A stretch of 5,332 bases of DNA from Chloroflexota bacterium. GTDB lineage: Bacteria; Chloroflexota; Dehalococcoidia; Bin125. A program made the translations under genes and the position numbers. The stretch's first letter is position 1; each line of letters begins with the position of its first letter. Shown in pieces: positions 1 to 5,332 of this stretch. The stretch is from assembly GCA_026707335.1 (NCBI GenBank), contig JAPOXB010000045.1, positions 14,290 to 19,621 of the forward strand, given 5' to 3'. The notes under the pieces are model-generated. The model did no database searches. It was not told the origin of the DNA and saw nothing but the letters and a program-made list of their open reading frames with translations.

Positions 1-1
1 G

Positions 2-268
2 GAGGCCGCCGTCGGCCCCGTGCTCGACAACGACCCCGAGGCCGCCACCCGTCCCGTCCGCGTCGCGCACCGGCACGCGCACGAGTTCGAGACGGCGGTC
101 GCGGCCTACTTCGACGGCCGGGAGATCCCGCCGCCGCCCGACATCGATCCCACTGATCCCACGCCCATGGACCACGGCGCCGGGGAGGGCTCCGGCGGCG
201 AGGATCACGCCGAGGGCGGCGCCGAGGGCGAGCAGTCAGACGAGGATCCGGAGGGCCACCACGATTGA
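2..268 (+). CDS. C-terminal part of an unrecognised protein with a His/Asp/Glu-rich tail (5' end outside window)
   Basis: The reading frame is open from the left edge to a TGA at 266-268, giving 88 residues. The frame has a GTG at position 20, but there is no ribosome site in view and the frame stays open upstream, so this is most likely the end of a longer gene. I do not recognise the family. The visible part has a helical-looking stretch with three nearby histidines (AHRHAHEFETAVAAYF), then a Pro-rich linker, then a low-complexity tail from about position 167 in which 16 of the last 33 residues are Asp, Glu or His and most of the others Gly. Such tails often bind metal ions loosely; that role is inferred here mainly from the copper-related genes directly downstream. 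It ends 28 bases before the CopC gene, so it is probably the upstream member of the same operon. Coding status is well supported by codon use; function is open. Confidence 0.7.
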   Translation, partial: EAAVGPVLDNDPEAATRPVRVAHRHAHEFETAVAAYFDGREIPPPPDIDPTDPTPMDHGAGEGSGGEDHAEGGAEGEQSDEDPEGHHD

Positions 269-284
269 CGACGCGGAGTCGCAA

Positions 285-290
285 GGGAGG
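285..290 (+). promoter_or_regulatory. Ribosome binding site of the first copC gene
   Basis: GGGAGG lies six bases before the ATG at 297. It selects this ATG over the in-frame GTG at 312 and keeps the whole basic n-region of the signal peptide. Confidence 0.75.
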
Positions 291-296
291 ACGCGG

Positions 297-965
297 ATGC
301 CGCGCGGCAGCGTGAGTGTCCGGCGAGGCCGCATCGCCGCCGCCGTGCTGGCGGCGCTGGTGCTGGCCGCGCTGGCGCCGCTGCCGGGCGGACCGCCGCG
401 GGCGTTCGCCCACGCGAACTACGAGCGTTCCGAGCCCGCATTCGCCGCGGAGCTGGCCGAGTCGCCGGGGCGGATCGACATCTGGTTCTCGCAGCAGCTC
501 TTCCGTCAGCAGGGGGCCAACACGTTCACCCTGACGGCGGACGGGGGCGACATAATCGCCGCCGGCGATCTCAGCCTGGACGGCGACGACCGCCACCACG
601 CCTTCGCCGTCCTCGACGCCGTGTTGCCGGACGGGCGCTACTTCGTCGATTGGACCAACCTCTCCGCCGACGACGGCGACACCGCCGCGGGACGCTTCGT
701 GTTCTACGTCGGGCGCGCGGCGACCGACGCCGAGGTCGCGGAGGACCGCGCCCTGGCGGACGAGCTGCTCGTCCCCTACCCCGACGGCTCCGCCGCGGCC
801 GAGCCGGGCGCGGGAGCGGGCGCGCCGCCGCCGCCCCTCCCGGCGGTCGTGGTCGAGGAGGAGGCGGAGTCGGGGCTGCACACGGCGGTGCTGGGCATCG
901 CGGCCGTGAGCCTGCTCGCCATCGCGGGGCTGGTCGCCGGTCGCGGCCTGGGGAGGCGGCGATGA
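297..965 (+). CDS. Membrane-anchored CopC-domain copper-binding protein with an altered copper site
   Basis: The 222-residue product is an exported CopC-family protein. Residues 1-38 are a signal peptide: a basic start, a hydrophobic core at about 13-30, and cleavage expected after Ala38 (AFA/HA). Cleavage would leave His39 as the mature N-terminus, the first copper ligand in CopC proteins. The CopC beta-sandwich spans about 39-138 and ends in the typical strand 'GRYFVDWTNLSADDGDTAAGRFVFYV'. In the family the matching loop reads Asp-Gly-His and gives the other two Cu(II) ligands; here it is Asp126-Gly127-Asp128, so the second histidine is replaced. An acidic, Pro/Ala-rich linker (about 141-192) leads to one transmembrane helix (about 194-215) and a basic GRGLGRRR end, so the domain is tethered outside the membrane. 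The stop codon overlaps the start of the next gene (ATGA). The family call is firm; copper binding by this variant is uncertain. Confidence 0.88.
   Translation: MPRGSVSVRRGRIAAAVLAALVLAALAPLPGGPPRAFAHANYERSEPAFAAELAESPGRIDIWFSQQLFRQQGANTFTLTADGGDIIAAGDLSLDGDDRHHAFAVLDAVLPDGRYFVDWTNLSADDGDTAAGRFVFYVGRAATDAEVAEDRALADELLVPYPDGSAAAEPGAGAGAPPPPLPAVVVEEEAESGLHTAVLGIAAVSLLAIAGLVAGRGLGRRR
950..956 (+). promoter_or_regulatory. Ribosome binding site of the lipoprotein gene
   Basis: GGGGAGG sits five bases before the ATG at 962, inside the end of the copC gene. It sets the start at 962, although the same frame is open much further upstream. The choice is confirmed by the lipoprotein signal peptide that begins there. 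Confidence 0.75.
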
Positions 966-2248
966 GGCACCCCCGACCGCGTGTTGCGATCGGCGCGGCC
1001 GGCCTGCTGGCCGCGGCGCTGCTGCTGGCGGCCTGCGGTGGGTCGGGCGGCGATGCAACCGCTGCTCCCCCGCCCCCCGCTCCCGCGCCGGCCGCCCCGG
1101 CCGCGCAAGCTGCCCAAGCCGAGCCGACCGCGCAGGCGGCGCCGGCCACGCAAGAGGTCCCGACCGCGCCGGCGGCGCCGGCGGATCAAGCCGCCGCGCC
1201 GGCTCAGGCCGCACAGCCCGATCAGGCTCCGGAAGCCGATCCGGCCCCGCAGGCCGATCCCGCCGCTCCACCCCGGCCGGCGGTCCCACCGGAGGCGCTC
1301 GGCGTCGGGACCGGCCCCGACCTGCGGGTGCCCGGACTCGCCGTCTACACGAAGGGCGTCGACCTCTGGCTGCAGCGCGGCGAGCAGGCCGGGCTCCTGC
1401 TGGCCGGGTCGCAGAGCGTCGCCCTGTTCAGTCCCGCTCTCTCGCCCGACGGCTCGCGCGTCGCCTACGTCCGCTTCGACCAGGCGCCCGGTCTCGGCGG
1501 CCAGATCGGGAGCAGCATCCACATCCTCGATCTCGCCACCGGCATCGACGTCCCCGTGCTCACGCACGGCGGCTCGGGCGAGTTCGTCTGGTCGCCGCGC
1601 TGGCTCGGCGACGGCCAACTGGTCTACAGCCGCCAGGTCAACGAGCCGAGCCCCTCCGGCGCGCCCTACCGGATCGACATCGAGCGGATCGACCTCGCCG
1701 GCGGGACGGCCGAACTGCTGCGGGCCGACGCCGCCGAGCCGGGCCTCTCGCCCGACGGGGCCCTGCTCGCCTTCACCGACCAGCCGGCCGCCGATCACAT
1801 CCTGGCCGTCATCGACCTCGACGGCGGGCGGGCGGCGGCGGGATCCGCCCGCGTCCTGCTCGACACGACCGACAACCTCGCCTTCTTCCGCGTGCCCCGC
1901 TTCTCGCCCGACGGCGAGTGGATCGCGTTCCTCGCCTCCGGCGACGGCCCGCTGGTCGCGTCGGGGGCGGCGGCCCTGCTCGGCGCCGCGCCGTCGCTCG
2001 CGGCGGCCGGCAACGGCGTGCAGGACCTGTGGCGCATCCGGCCCGACGGCAGCGGCCTCACCCGCCTGACCACGGTGCTGGAGGACACGCCCGACTTCGC
2101 CTGGTCGCTGGACGGCCGGCACGTGCTGTTGCGCGGCGTGTACGGCGTCTACCTGGTCGAGGTGGAGACGCGGATCACGCAGACACTCGGCCCCGGCGAG
2201 TTCCACGGCGCGCACGACTGGGTGGGCGTCGTGGAGGACCCGTCGTGA
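962..2248 (+). CDS. TolB-like beta-propeller lipoprotein (WD40/PD40 repeats)
   Basis: The product is 428 residues. It starts with a lipoprotein signal peptide (basic MRHPRPR, hydrophobic 9-22, lipobox LAAC with Cys25), so it should be lipid-anchored on the outer face of the membrane. Residues about 32-112 form a low-complexity Ala/Pro/Gln/Asp linker. From about 120 onward there are repeated PD40-type motifs: SPALSPDGSRVAYV near 157-170, WSPRWLGDGQLVYS at 210-223, LSPDGALLAF at 262-271, FSPDGEWIAF at 314-323, and WSLDGRHVLL at 381-390. The stretch DLWRIRPDGSGLTRLT (355-370) is typical of the TolB/DPP-IV beta-propeller group. Five or six blades are visible. No catalytic triad or peptidase domain follows, so a binding or scaffolding role is more likely than hydrolysis. 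The gene is overlapped by copC upstream and by the copCD fusion downstream, which ties it to copper handling by context only; I see no copper motif in it. Confidence 0.85.
   Translation: MRHPRPRVAIGAAGLLAAALLLAACGGSGGDATAAPPPPAPAPAAPAAQAAQAEPTAQAAPATQEVPTAPAAPADQAAAPAQAAQPDQAPEADPAPQADPAAPPRPAVPPEALGVGTGPDLRVPGLAVYTKGVDLWLQRGEQAGLLLAGSQSVALFSPALSPDGSRVAYVRFDQAPGLGGQIGSSIHILDLATGIDVPVLTHGGSGEFVWSPRWLGDGQLVYSRQVNEPSPSGAPYRIDIERIDLAGGTAELLRADAAEPGLSPDGALLAFTDQPAADHILAVIDLDGGRAAAGSARVLLDTTDNLAFFRVPRFSPDGEWIAFLASGDGPLVASGAAALLGAAPSLAAAGNGVQDLWRIRPDGSGLTRLTTVLEDTPDFAWSLDGRHVLLRGVYGVYLVEVETRITQTLGPGEFHGAHDWVGVVEDPS
2233..2237 (+). promoter_or_regulatory. Ribosome binding site deciding the GTG start of the copCD fusion
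   Basis: GGAGG lies seven bases before the GTG at 2245, whose last two bases and next base form the TGA stop of the lipoprotein gene. The alternative in-frame ATG at 2257 would be 19 bases away from this site, which is too far. The GTG start with translational coupling is preferred. Confidence 0.7.
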
Positions 2249-4611
2249 GCCGGGCGATGCGGCCGGGGCGGCGCGGGGCGGCCGCGCTGGGGCTCGCCCT
2301 GGTCCTGTGCGCGATCCTGGCGTTGGCGCTGCCCGGCCGGGCCGAGGCCCACGCGCTGCTCGTCCGCTCCGACCCCCCGATCAACGGCGCCCTGCGCGAG
2401 TCCCCCACCGAGGTCCGGCTCTTCATGTCGGAGCCGCTGCAGCGCGACTTCAGCGACGCGTCGGTGCTCAACTCGCAGGGCCGCCGGGTAGACTTCGGCG
2501 AGGTCCGCTTCGACGACTTCGATCCGACCGCGATGTCGATCCCGGTCCCCCGCCTCGAGCCGGGCATCTACACGGTCGCCTGGCGCACCCTCTCCCTCGT
2601 CGACGGGCACACCTGGAACGGCAGCTTCAGCTTCACGGTGCTCAACCCCGACGGCAGCGCCCCGCTGGGGACGGCCTTCACCCCCAACGTCGGCGCCTCC
2701 GGCCCGTCAGCGGGCTGGGACGCGGCGGTCAAGTGGCTGACGCTCGTCGCGACGCTGGCGCTGGCGGGGGCGTCGCTGTTCGCGCTGCTCGTCGGCGGGC
2801 CGGCCGCGCGCCGGCTGCACGGCCAGGGCGTCGCCGTGGCGGCCGCCTTTGGCCGGCGGGCCGAGGTGGACGCCCTCGGCGTCGCGCGGGTGGCGGTGGT
2901 CCTGCTCTTCCTCGGCGTCGGCTACGACGCCGCCTCCGCCGCCGCCAAGCTGGGCGGCCTCCACTTCCTCGACGAGGTGCTGTTCGACACACGCACCGGG
3001 CTCTGGCTGCTCGTCCGCTGGGCGATGCTGCTCGTCGCGACGCTGGTCCTCGTGGCCGCGTTGCGCGGCCGGCCGCGCGACGCCCGCGCCTCGATCCGGG
3101 CGCTGGTGGTCGTCGCGGCGGGGCTGATCGCCAGCCTCGCCAGCGTCAGCCACGGCGCCGCCATCGACGAGGGTTGGATCTGGGCGACGCTGTTCGACGC
3201 CCTGCACGTCGCCGCCGCCGCCCTCTGGCTGGGCATGCTGGCGGCGCTCGTCTGGGCGATCTGGCGCGGCCGCCGCGACGGATCGCCCCGCGAGCGCCGC
3301 GCGCTGCAGATCGAGTCCGTGCGCCGCTTCTCCCTGATCGCGGCCGGGACGGTCCCCGTGCTGATCGCCGCGGGCCTGCTCAGCCTGCTCGTGCAGACGC
3401 CGGCCTGGCGCGGCTTCACCGACACCGACTGGGGCCTCGCCATGCTCGTCAAGCTGGCGATCCTGGCGCTGCTCTTCACCGTCGCCGCGACGAACGCCCT
3501 GCTGCTGCGGCCCCGCTCGCAGGCGGCCGGTCCGGGCGCGTCCCCCGCGTCGGCGCTGGAGCGCCGCTTCCGGCGCATGATGCGGCTGGAGGTCGGGCTG
3601 GCGCTGGCCGTGCTGGCCGCCAGCGCGGCGCTCACTCAGCTCCCCTCGCCGCGCAGCGAACTGCCCGCGACCGAGCAGAAGGTGCGCACGGTCGAGCAAT
3701 CCTTCGCCATCGACGACCTCGAGGCCACGCTGCGCATCGATCCGAACCTGGTGGGCATCAACCGCTTCGACCTGCGCCTGACCGGCGCCGCGGGCGGGCC
3801 ACCGGCCGACCCCGTCACGGAGGTGCGCCTGCAGTTCCGCTACCTCGACGACCCGGCGGTCGGCGTGCTGGTCGTCCCGGCCGACCCGGCCGGCGACGAC
3901 CGCTGGACGCTGGAGGGCGCGTTCTTCGGCCTGCAAGGAGAATGGGCCGTCGACGTGGAGGTCCGGCGCCGCGCGGCCGACGACGCCATCGCCGGCCTCG
4001 CCACCACTGTCGAGCAGGGCTACCTGACCGTGCTGCCCTTCGGCGTGGAGCCGCCGGGCGCGCTCGCCCTGCCCATCAGCCAGTTCGACTGGGACGGCGT
4101 CGGCGCGCTGTGGGCGGCGATCGTGGCGGGGATGTGCATCGCCTACCGCGGGACCCTGCGCCGCGCCCTGCCCGGCCGGGTCGCCGACCGGGCGGGCGAC
4201 CTGGCGCTGGTCGGCGGCGCGGCCTTCATGGCGGCCGGCATCATCCTGCTGTTCAGCGTCGAGGCCGCGCCGGGGCGGACGCTGGACAACCCGGTGCCCC
4301 GTTCCCCGGAGTCGGTCGCGGCCGGGGCGACGCTCTTCGCCGCCAACTGCGCCAGCTGCCACGGCGAGAGCGGCCGCGGCGACGGGCCCCTGGCGGGCAC
4401 GCTACCGCAGCCGCCGGCCAACTTCCGCGTCCACGTGCCCTTCCACCCCGACGGCACGCTCTACACCTGGATCACGGAGGGCATCGTGGGCACGGCGATG
4501 CTGGGCTTCGGCGAGCAACTCAGCGATCAGCAGCGCTGGGACCTGGTCAATTTCCTGCGCGAGAACTTCGATCGGCCGCTGGATCGCACCGACGAGGCTG
4601 GAGGGGGCTGA
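2245..4611 (+). CDS. CopC-CopD-YtkA-cytochrome c fusion protein
   Basis: A 788-residue membrane protein with a GTG start. Residues 1-35 are a signal peptide ending AEA/HA, so His36 becomes the mature N-terminus. The CopC domain spans 36-133 and keeps the Asp120-Gly121-His122 loop, giving a complete His/Asp/His Cu(II) site. The CopD domain (about 160-465) has eight predicted membrane helices; His303 in 'SVSHG' and His320 in 'LFDALHVAAAALWLG' match conserved CopD positions, and 359-423 resembles the Pfam CopD core. Residues about 485-598 look like a YtkA-like beta-sandwich. Two more helices (about 615-635 and 651-671) precede a class I cytochrome c domain with heme site Cys702-Ala-Ser-Cys705-His706 and probable axial Met752 in 'GTAMLGF'. 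The helix count places CopC, YtkA and heme all outside, which is consistent. CopD proteins are linked to copper uptake; electron transfer to or from copper by the heme is inference. The gene is translationally coupled to the lipoprotein gene. Confidence 0.9.
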   Translation: MSRAMRPGRRGAAALGLALVLCAILALALPGRAEAHALLVRSDPPINGALRESPTEVRLFMSEPLQRDFSDASVLNSQGRRVDFGEVRFDDFDPTAMSIPVPRLEPGIYTVAWRTLSLVDGHTWNGSFSFTVLNPDGSAPLGTAFTPNVGASGPSAGWDAAVKWLTLVATLALAGASLFALLVGGPAARRLHGQGVAVAAAFGRRAEVDALGVARVAVVLLFLGVGYDAASAAAKLGGLHFLDEVLFDTRTGLWLLVRWAMLLVATLVLVAALRGRPRDARASIRALVVVAAGLIASLASVSHGAAIDEGWIWATLFDALHVAAAALWLGMLAALVWAIWRGRRDGSPRERRALQIESVRRFSLIAAGTVPVLIAAGLLSLLVQTPAWRGFTDTDWGLAMLVKLAILALLFTVAATNALLLRPRSQAAGPGASPASALERRFRRMMRLEVGLALAVLAASAALTQLPSPRSELPATEQKVRTVEQSFAIDDLEATLRIDPNLVGINRFDLRLTGAAGGPPADPVTEVRLQFRYLDDPAVGVLVVPADPAGDDRWTLEGAFFGLQGEWAVDVEVRRRAADDAIAGLATTVEQGYLTVLPFGVEPPGALALPISQFDWDGVGALWAAIVAGMCIAYRGTLRRALPGRVADRAGDLALVGGAAFMAAGIILLFSVEAAPGRTLDNPVPRSPESVAAGATLFAANCASCHGESGRGDGPLAGTLPQPPANFRVHVPFHPDGTLYTWITEGIVGTAMLGFGEQLSDQQRWDLVNFLRENFDRPLDRTDEAGGG

Positions 4612-4620
4612 TGCGCCCCC
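4603..4620 (+). other. GC-rich hairpin over the stop codon of the copCD fusion
   Basis: GGGGGC (4603-4608) can pair with GCCCCC (4615-4620), leaving a six-base loop that contains the TGA stop. The six pairs are all G-C. There is no T-run after it, so it is not a standard intrinsic terminator. It could slow transcription at the operon end or be chance in such GC-rich DNA. Confidence 0.35.
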
Positions 4621-4660
4621 GCCCTGTGCCGAGCGTGGCCGCTCGGAATAGCGGCGCGAG

Positions 4661-4666
4661 TACACT
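4661..4666 (+). promoter_or_regulatory. Possible -10 box of a promoter for the FKBP gene
   Basis: TACACT stands out in one of the few AT-containing spots of the only sizeable intergenic gap (4612-4694). It would start transcription near 4673 and give a leader of about 22 bases that contains the ribosome site of the FKBP gene. No good -35 box is seen at the usual distance. The box lies inside the inverted repeat GCGAG-TACA-CTCGC (4656-4669), which could be an operator. This is a candidate from sequence alone. Confidence 0.4.
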
Positions 4667-4683
4667 CGCCGGGCGGGTCGGCT

Positions 4684-4688
4684 GAGGG
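4684..4688 (+). promoter_or_regulatory. Ribosome binding site of the FKBP lipoprotein gene
   Basis: GAGGG is six bases before the ATG at 4695, the start that gives a complete lipoprotein signal peptide. Confidence 0.65.
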
Positions 4689-4694
4689 ACGTTC

Positions 4695-5246
4695 ATGCGC
4701 ATCACCTATCGGCGGCTGGCGCTCGCGCTGCTGCCGCTGCTCTTGCTGGGACCGGCCGCCGCGGCTTGCGGCGGCGGCGGCGATGAGAGTTCCTTCCGCA
4801 ACGGCATCGAGATCATCAGCCTGACGGGCGACGGGCAGGGCGACCCCGCCGGGGACGGCGACAGCGTCGGCGTGCGCTACCGCGGCACGCTCGACGACGG
4901 CTCGGCGTTCGACTCCAACGCGGGCGGGGCGCTGCTGCCGGTGACGATCGGCGCGGGACGCGTGATCCCGGGCTTCGACGAGGCGCTGCGCGGGCTGCGC
5001 ATCGGCCAGACGATCGTCGTGCGCATTCCGCCCGAGTTGGCCTACGGGGAGCGCGACGAGTCGCTGGTCTTCGAGATCCCCCGCGAGCAGACGCCGCCCG
5101 GTATGAAGGTCGGCCAGCGGGTGCAGTTCGGCGGCGTCCCCGGGGTGATCACCGAGATCACGGACGAGGCCGTGATCCTCGACGCCAACCACGCGCTCGC
5201 CGGACAGGCCCTCACCTTCGAGATCAGCATCGAGACGCTGGAGTAG
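4695..5246 (+). CDS. SlyD-like FKBP-type peptidyl-prolyl cis-trans isomerase, lipoprotein
   Basis: A 183-residue protein that should catalyse cis-trans isomerisation of X-Pro bonds in exported proteins. Residues 1-24 form a signal peptide (basic MRITYRR, hydrophobic 8-19) followed by Cys25 and a Gly-rich stretch; AAAC is an acceptable, slightly atypical lipobox, so outer-face lipid anchoring is likely. The FKBP core starts near 37. Residues matching the FKBP pocket are Tyr62, Phe72-Asp73, Val90-Ile91, Phe94 (where FKBP12 has Trp), Tyr117 in 'LAYGERDE', and Phe175. Residues about 122-165 are an insert-in-flap chaperone domain as in SlyD, followed by the SlyD signature 'DANHALAGQALTFEI' (163-177). 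The His/Cys-rich metal-binding tail of E. coli SlyD is absent. SlyD itself is cytoplasmic, so the exported form is notable. The gene follows the copCD fusion by 83 bases and may be transcribed separately. Confidence 0.9.
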   Translation: MRITYRRLALALLPLLLLGPAAAACGGGGDESSFRNGIEIISLTGDGQGDPAGDGDSVGVRYRGTLDDGSAFDSNAGGALLPVTIGAGRVIPGFDEALRGLRIGQTIVVRIPPELAYGERDESLVFEIPREQTPPGMKVGQRVQFGGVPGVITEITDEAVILDANHALAGQALTFEISIETLE

Positions 5247-5303
5247 GCCGGGCCAGGACGGCTCGCACCCCGCTGCCGCACAGATCGTCGCCGCCGACCC
5301 GGA

Positions 5304-5309
5304 TAGCAT
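5304..5309 (+). promoter_or_regulatory. Probable -10 box of a leaderless promoter
   Basis: TAGCAT ends six bases before an ATG at 5316. That spacing puts the transcription start on or next to the A of the ATG, the usual geometry of leaderless genes in high-GC bacteria. No Shine-Dalgarno-like sequence precedes the ATG. No clear -35 box is seen. Confidence 0.5.
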
Positions 5310-5315
5310 GCGGCC

Positions 5316-5332
5316 ATGAGCCTCGGCGTCCC
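5316..5332 (+). CDS. Start of a further gene, cut by the window end (probably leaderless)
   Basis: The ATG at 5316 opens a frame reading MSLGV before the window ends. Support comes only from the -10-like TAGCAT at the right distance and from the gap after the FKBP stop codon. Product unknown; too little is visible to judge coding potential. Confidence 0.4.

Noticed and set aside
265..293. TTGACG resembling a -35 box before the first copC gene
   Set aside because: It overlaps the stop codon of the preceding gene and the -10 position holds AGGACG, which does not fit. Read-through from upstream is more likely.
551..556. CATAAT, a good match to a -10 box
   Set aside because: It lies inside the copC coding region, where it encodes part of an Asp-Ile-Ile stretch. 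The nearest -35-like sequence (TTCACC, 525-530) is 20 bases away, and no gene starts at a suitable distance.
776..2215. Long open frame on the minus strand opposite the copC and lipoprotein genes
   Set aside because: It is rich in Arg and Gly with no recognisable domain, and it lies opposite genes with clear signal peptides and domains. Long antisense frames are expected when third positions are nearly all G or C.
2257..2259. ATG at 2257 as start of the copCD fusion
   Set aside because: The ribosome site at 2233-2237 would be 19 bases away. The GTG at 2245 has good spacing and the same stop/start overlap style as the gene before it.
2707..4362. Long open frame on the minus strand opposite the copCD fusion
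   Set aside because: Low-complexity Arg/Gly/Gln/Asp translation without domains, opposite a well-supported membrane protein; a by-product of GC-rich codon use.
4611..4685. A 24-codon frame starting at the ATG that overlaps the stop of the copCD fusion, with a G-rich stretch just upstream
   Set aside because: The product resembles no known peptide, the G-rich site is only three bases from the ATG and lies in a hairpin, and the frame runs through the candidate promoter. Translation is possible but not supported.
5247..5262. GCCG/CGGC inverted repeat just after the FKBP stop codon as a terminator
   Set aside because: The stem has only four pairs with an eight-base loop and no T-run, so it is not convincing.

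Overview
The window is very GC-rich bacterial DNA. Third codon positions are almost all G or C, and genes use ATG or GTG starts with GGAGG-type ribosome sites. All recognisable genes lie on the + strand and all encode exported or membrane-anchored proteins. The mix of glycine-rich lipoproteins, a SlyD-like FKBP lipoprotein, a CopC-CopD fusion carrying a cytochrome c domain, and a probable leaderless gene start would suit a high-GC Chloroflexota (Thermomicrobia-like) or an actinobacterium-like organism. This taxonomic guess is inference only; no marker gene is present.

Layout: (1) 2-268 is the 3' end of an unrecognised gene whose product ends in a His/Asp/Glu-rich tail. (2) 297-965 encodes a CopC-domain protein with a signal peptide and a C-terminal membrane anchor. 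(3) 962-2248 encodes a lipoprotein with a long Ala/Pro/Gln linker and a TolB-like WD40/PD40 beta-propeller. (4) 2245-4611 encodes a 788-residue fusion of CopC, a CopD membrane domain, a YtkA-like domain, two further membrane helices and a class I cytochrome c domain. (5) 4695-5246 encodes a secreted SlyD-type FKBP peptidyl-prolyl isomerase lipoprotein, preceded by a short intergenic region with a possible promoter and three small hairpins. (6) A gene probably begins at 5316 and runs off the window; it looks leaderless.

Genes 2, 3 and 4 are joined by 4-base stop/start overlaps (ATGA at 962-965, GTGA at 2245-2248) and gene 1 ends only 28 bases upstream, so they very likely form one translationally coupled operon. 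The theme is extracytoplasmic copper handling. Two CopC modules bind copper outside the membrane, CopD would move it or pass it on, and the fused heme domain adds a possible redox step. The beta-propeller lipoprotein is the unexplained partner. The FKBP lipoprotein is probably a folding helper for exported proteins and may have its own promoter. The most unusual items are the four-domain fusion and the altered copper site (His to Asp) in the first CopC protein.
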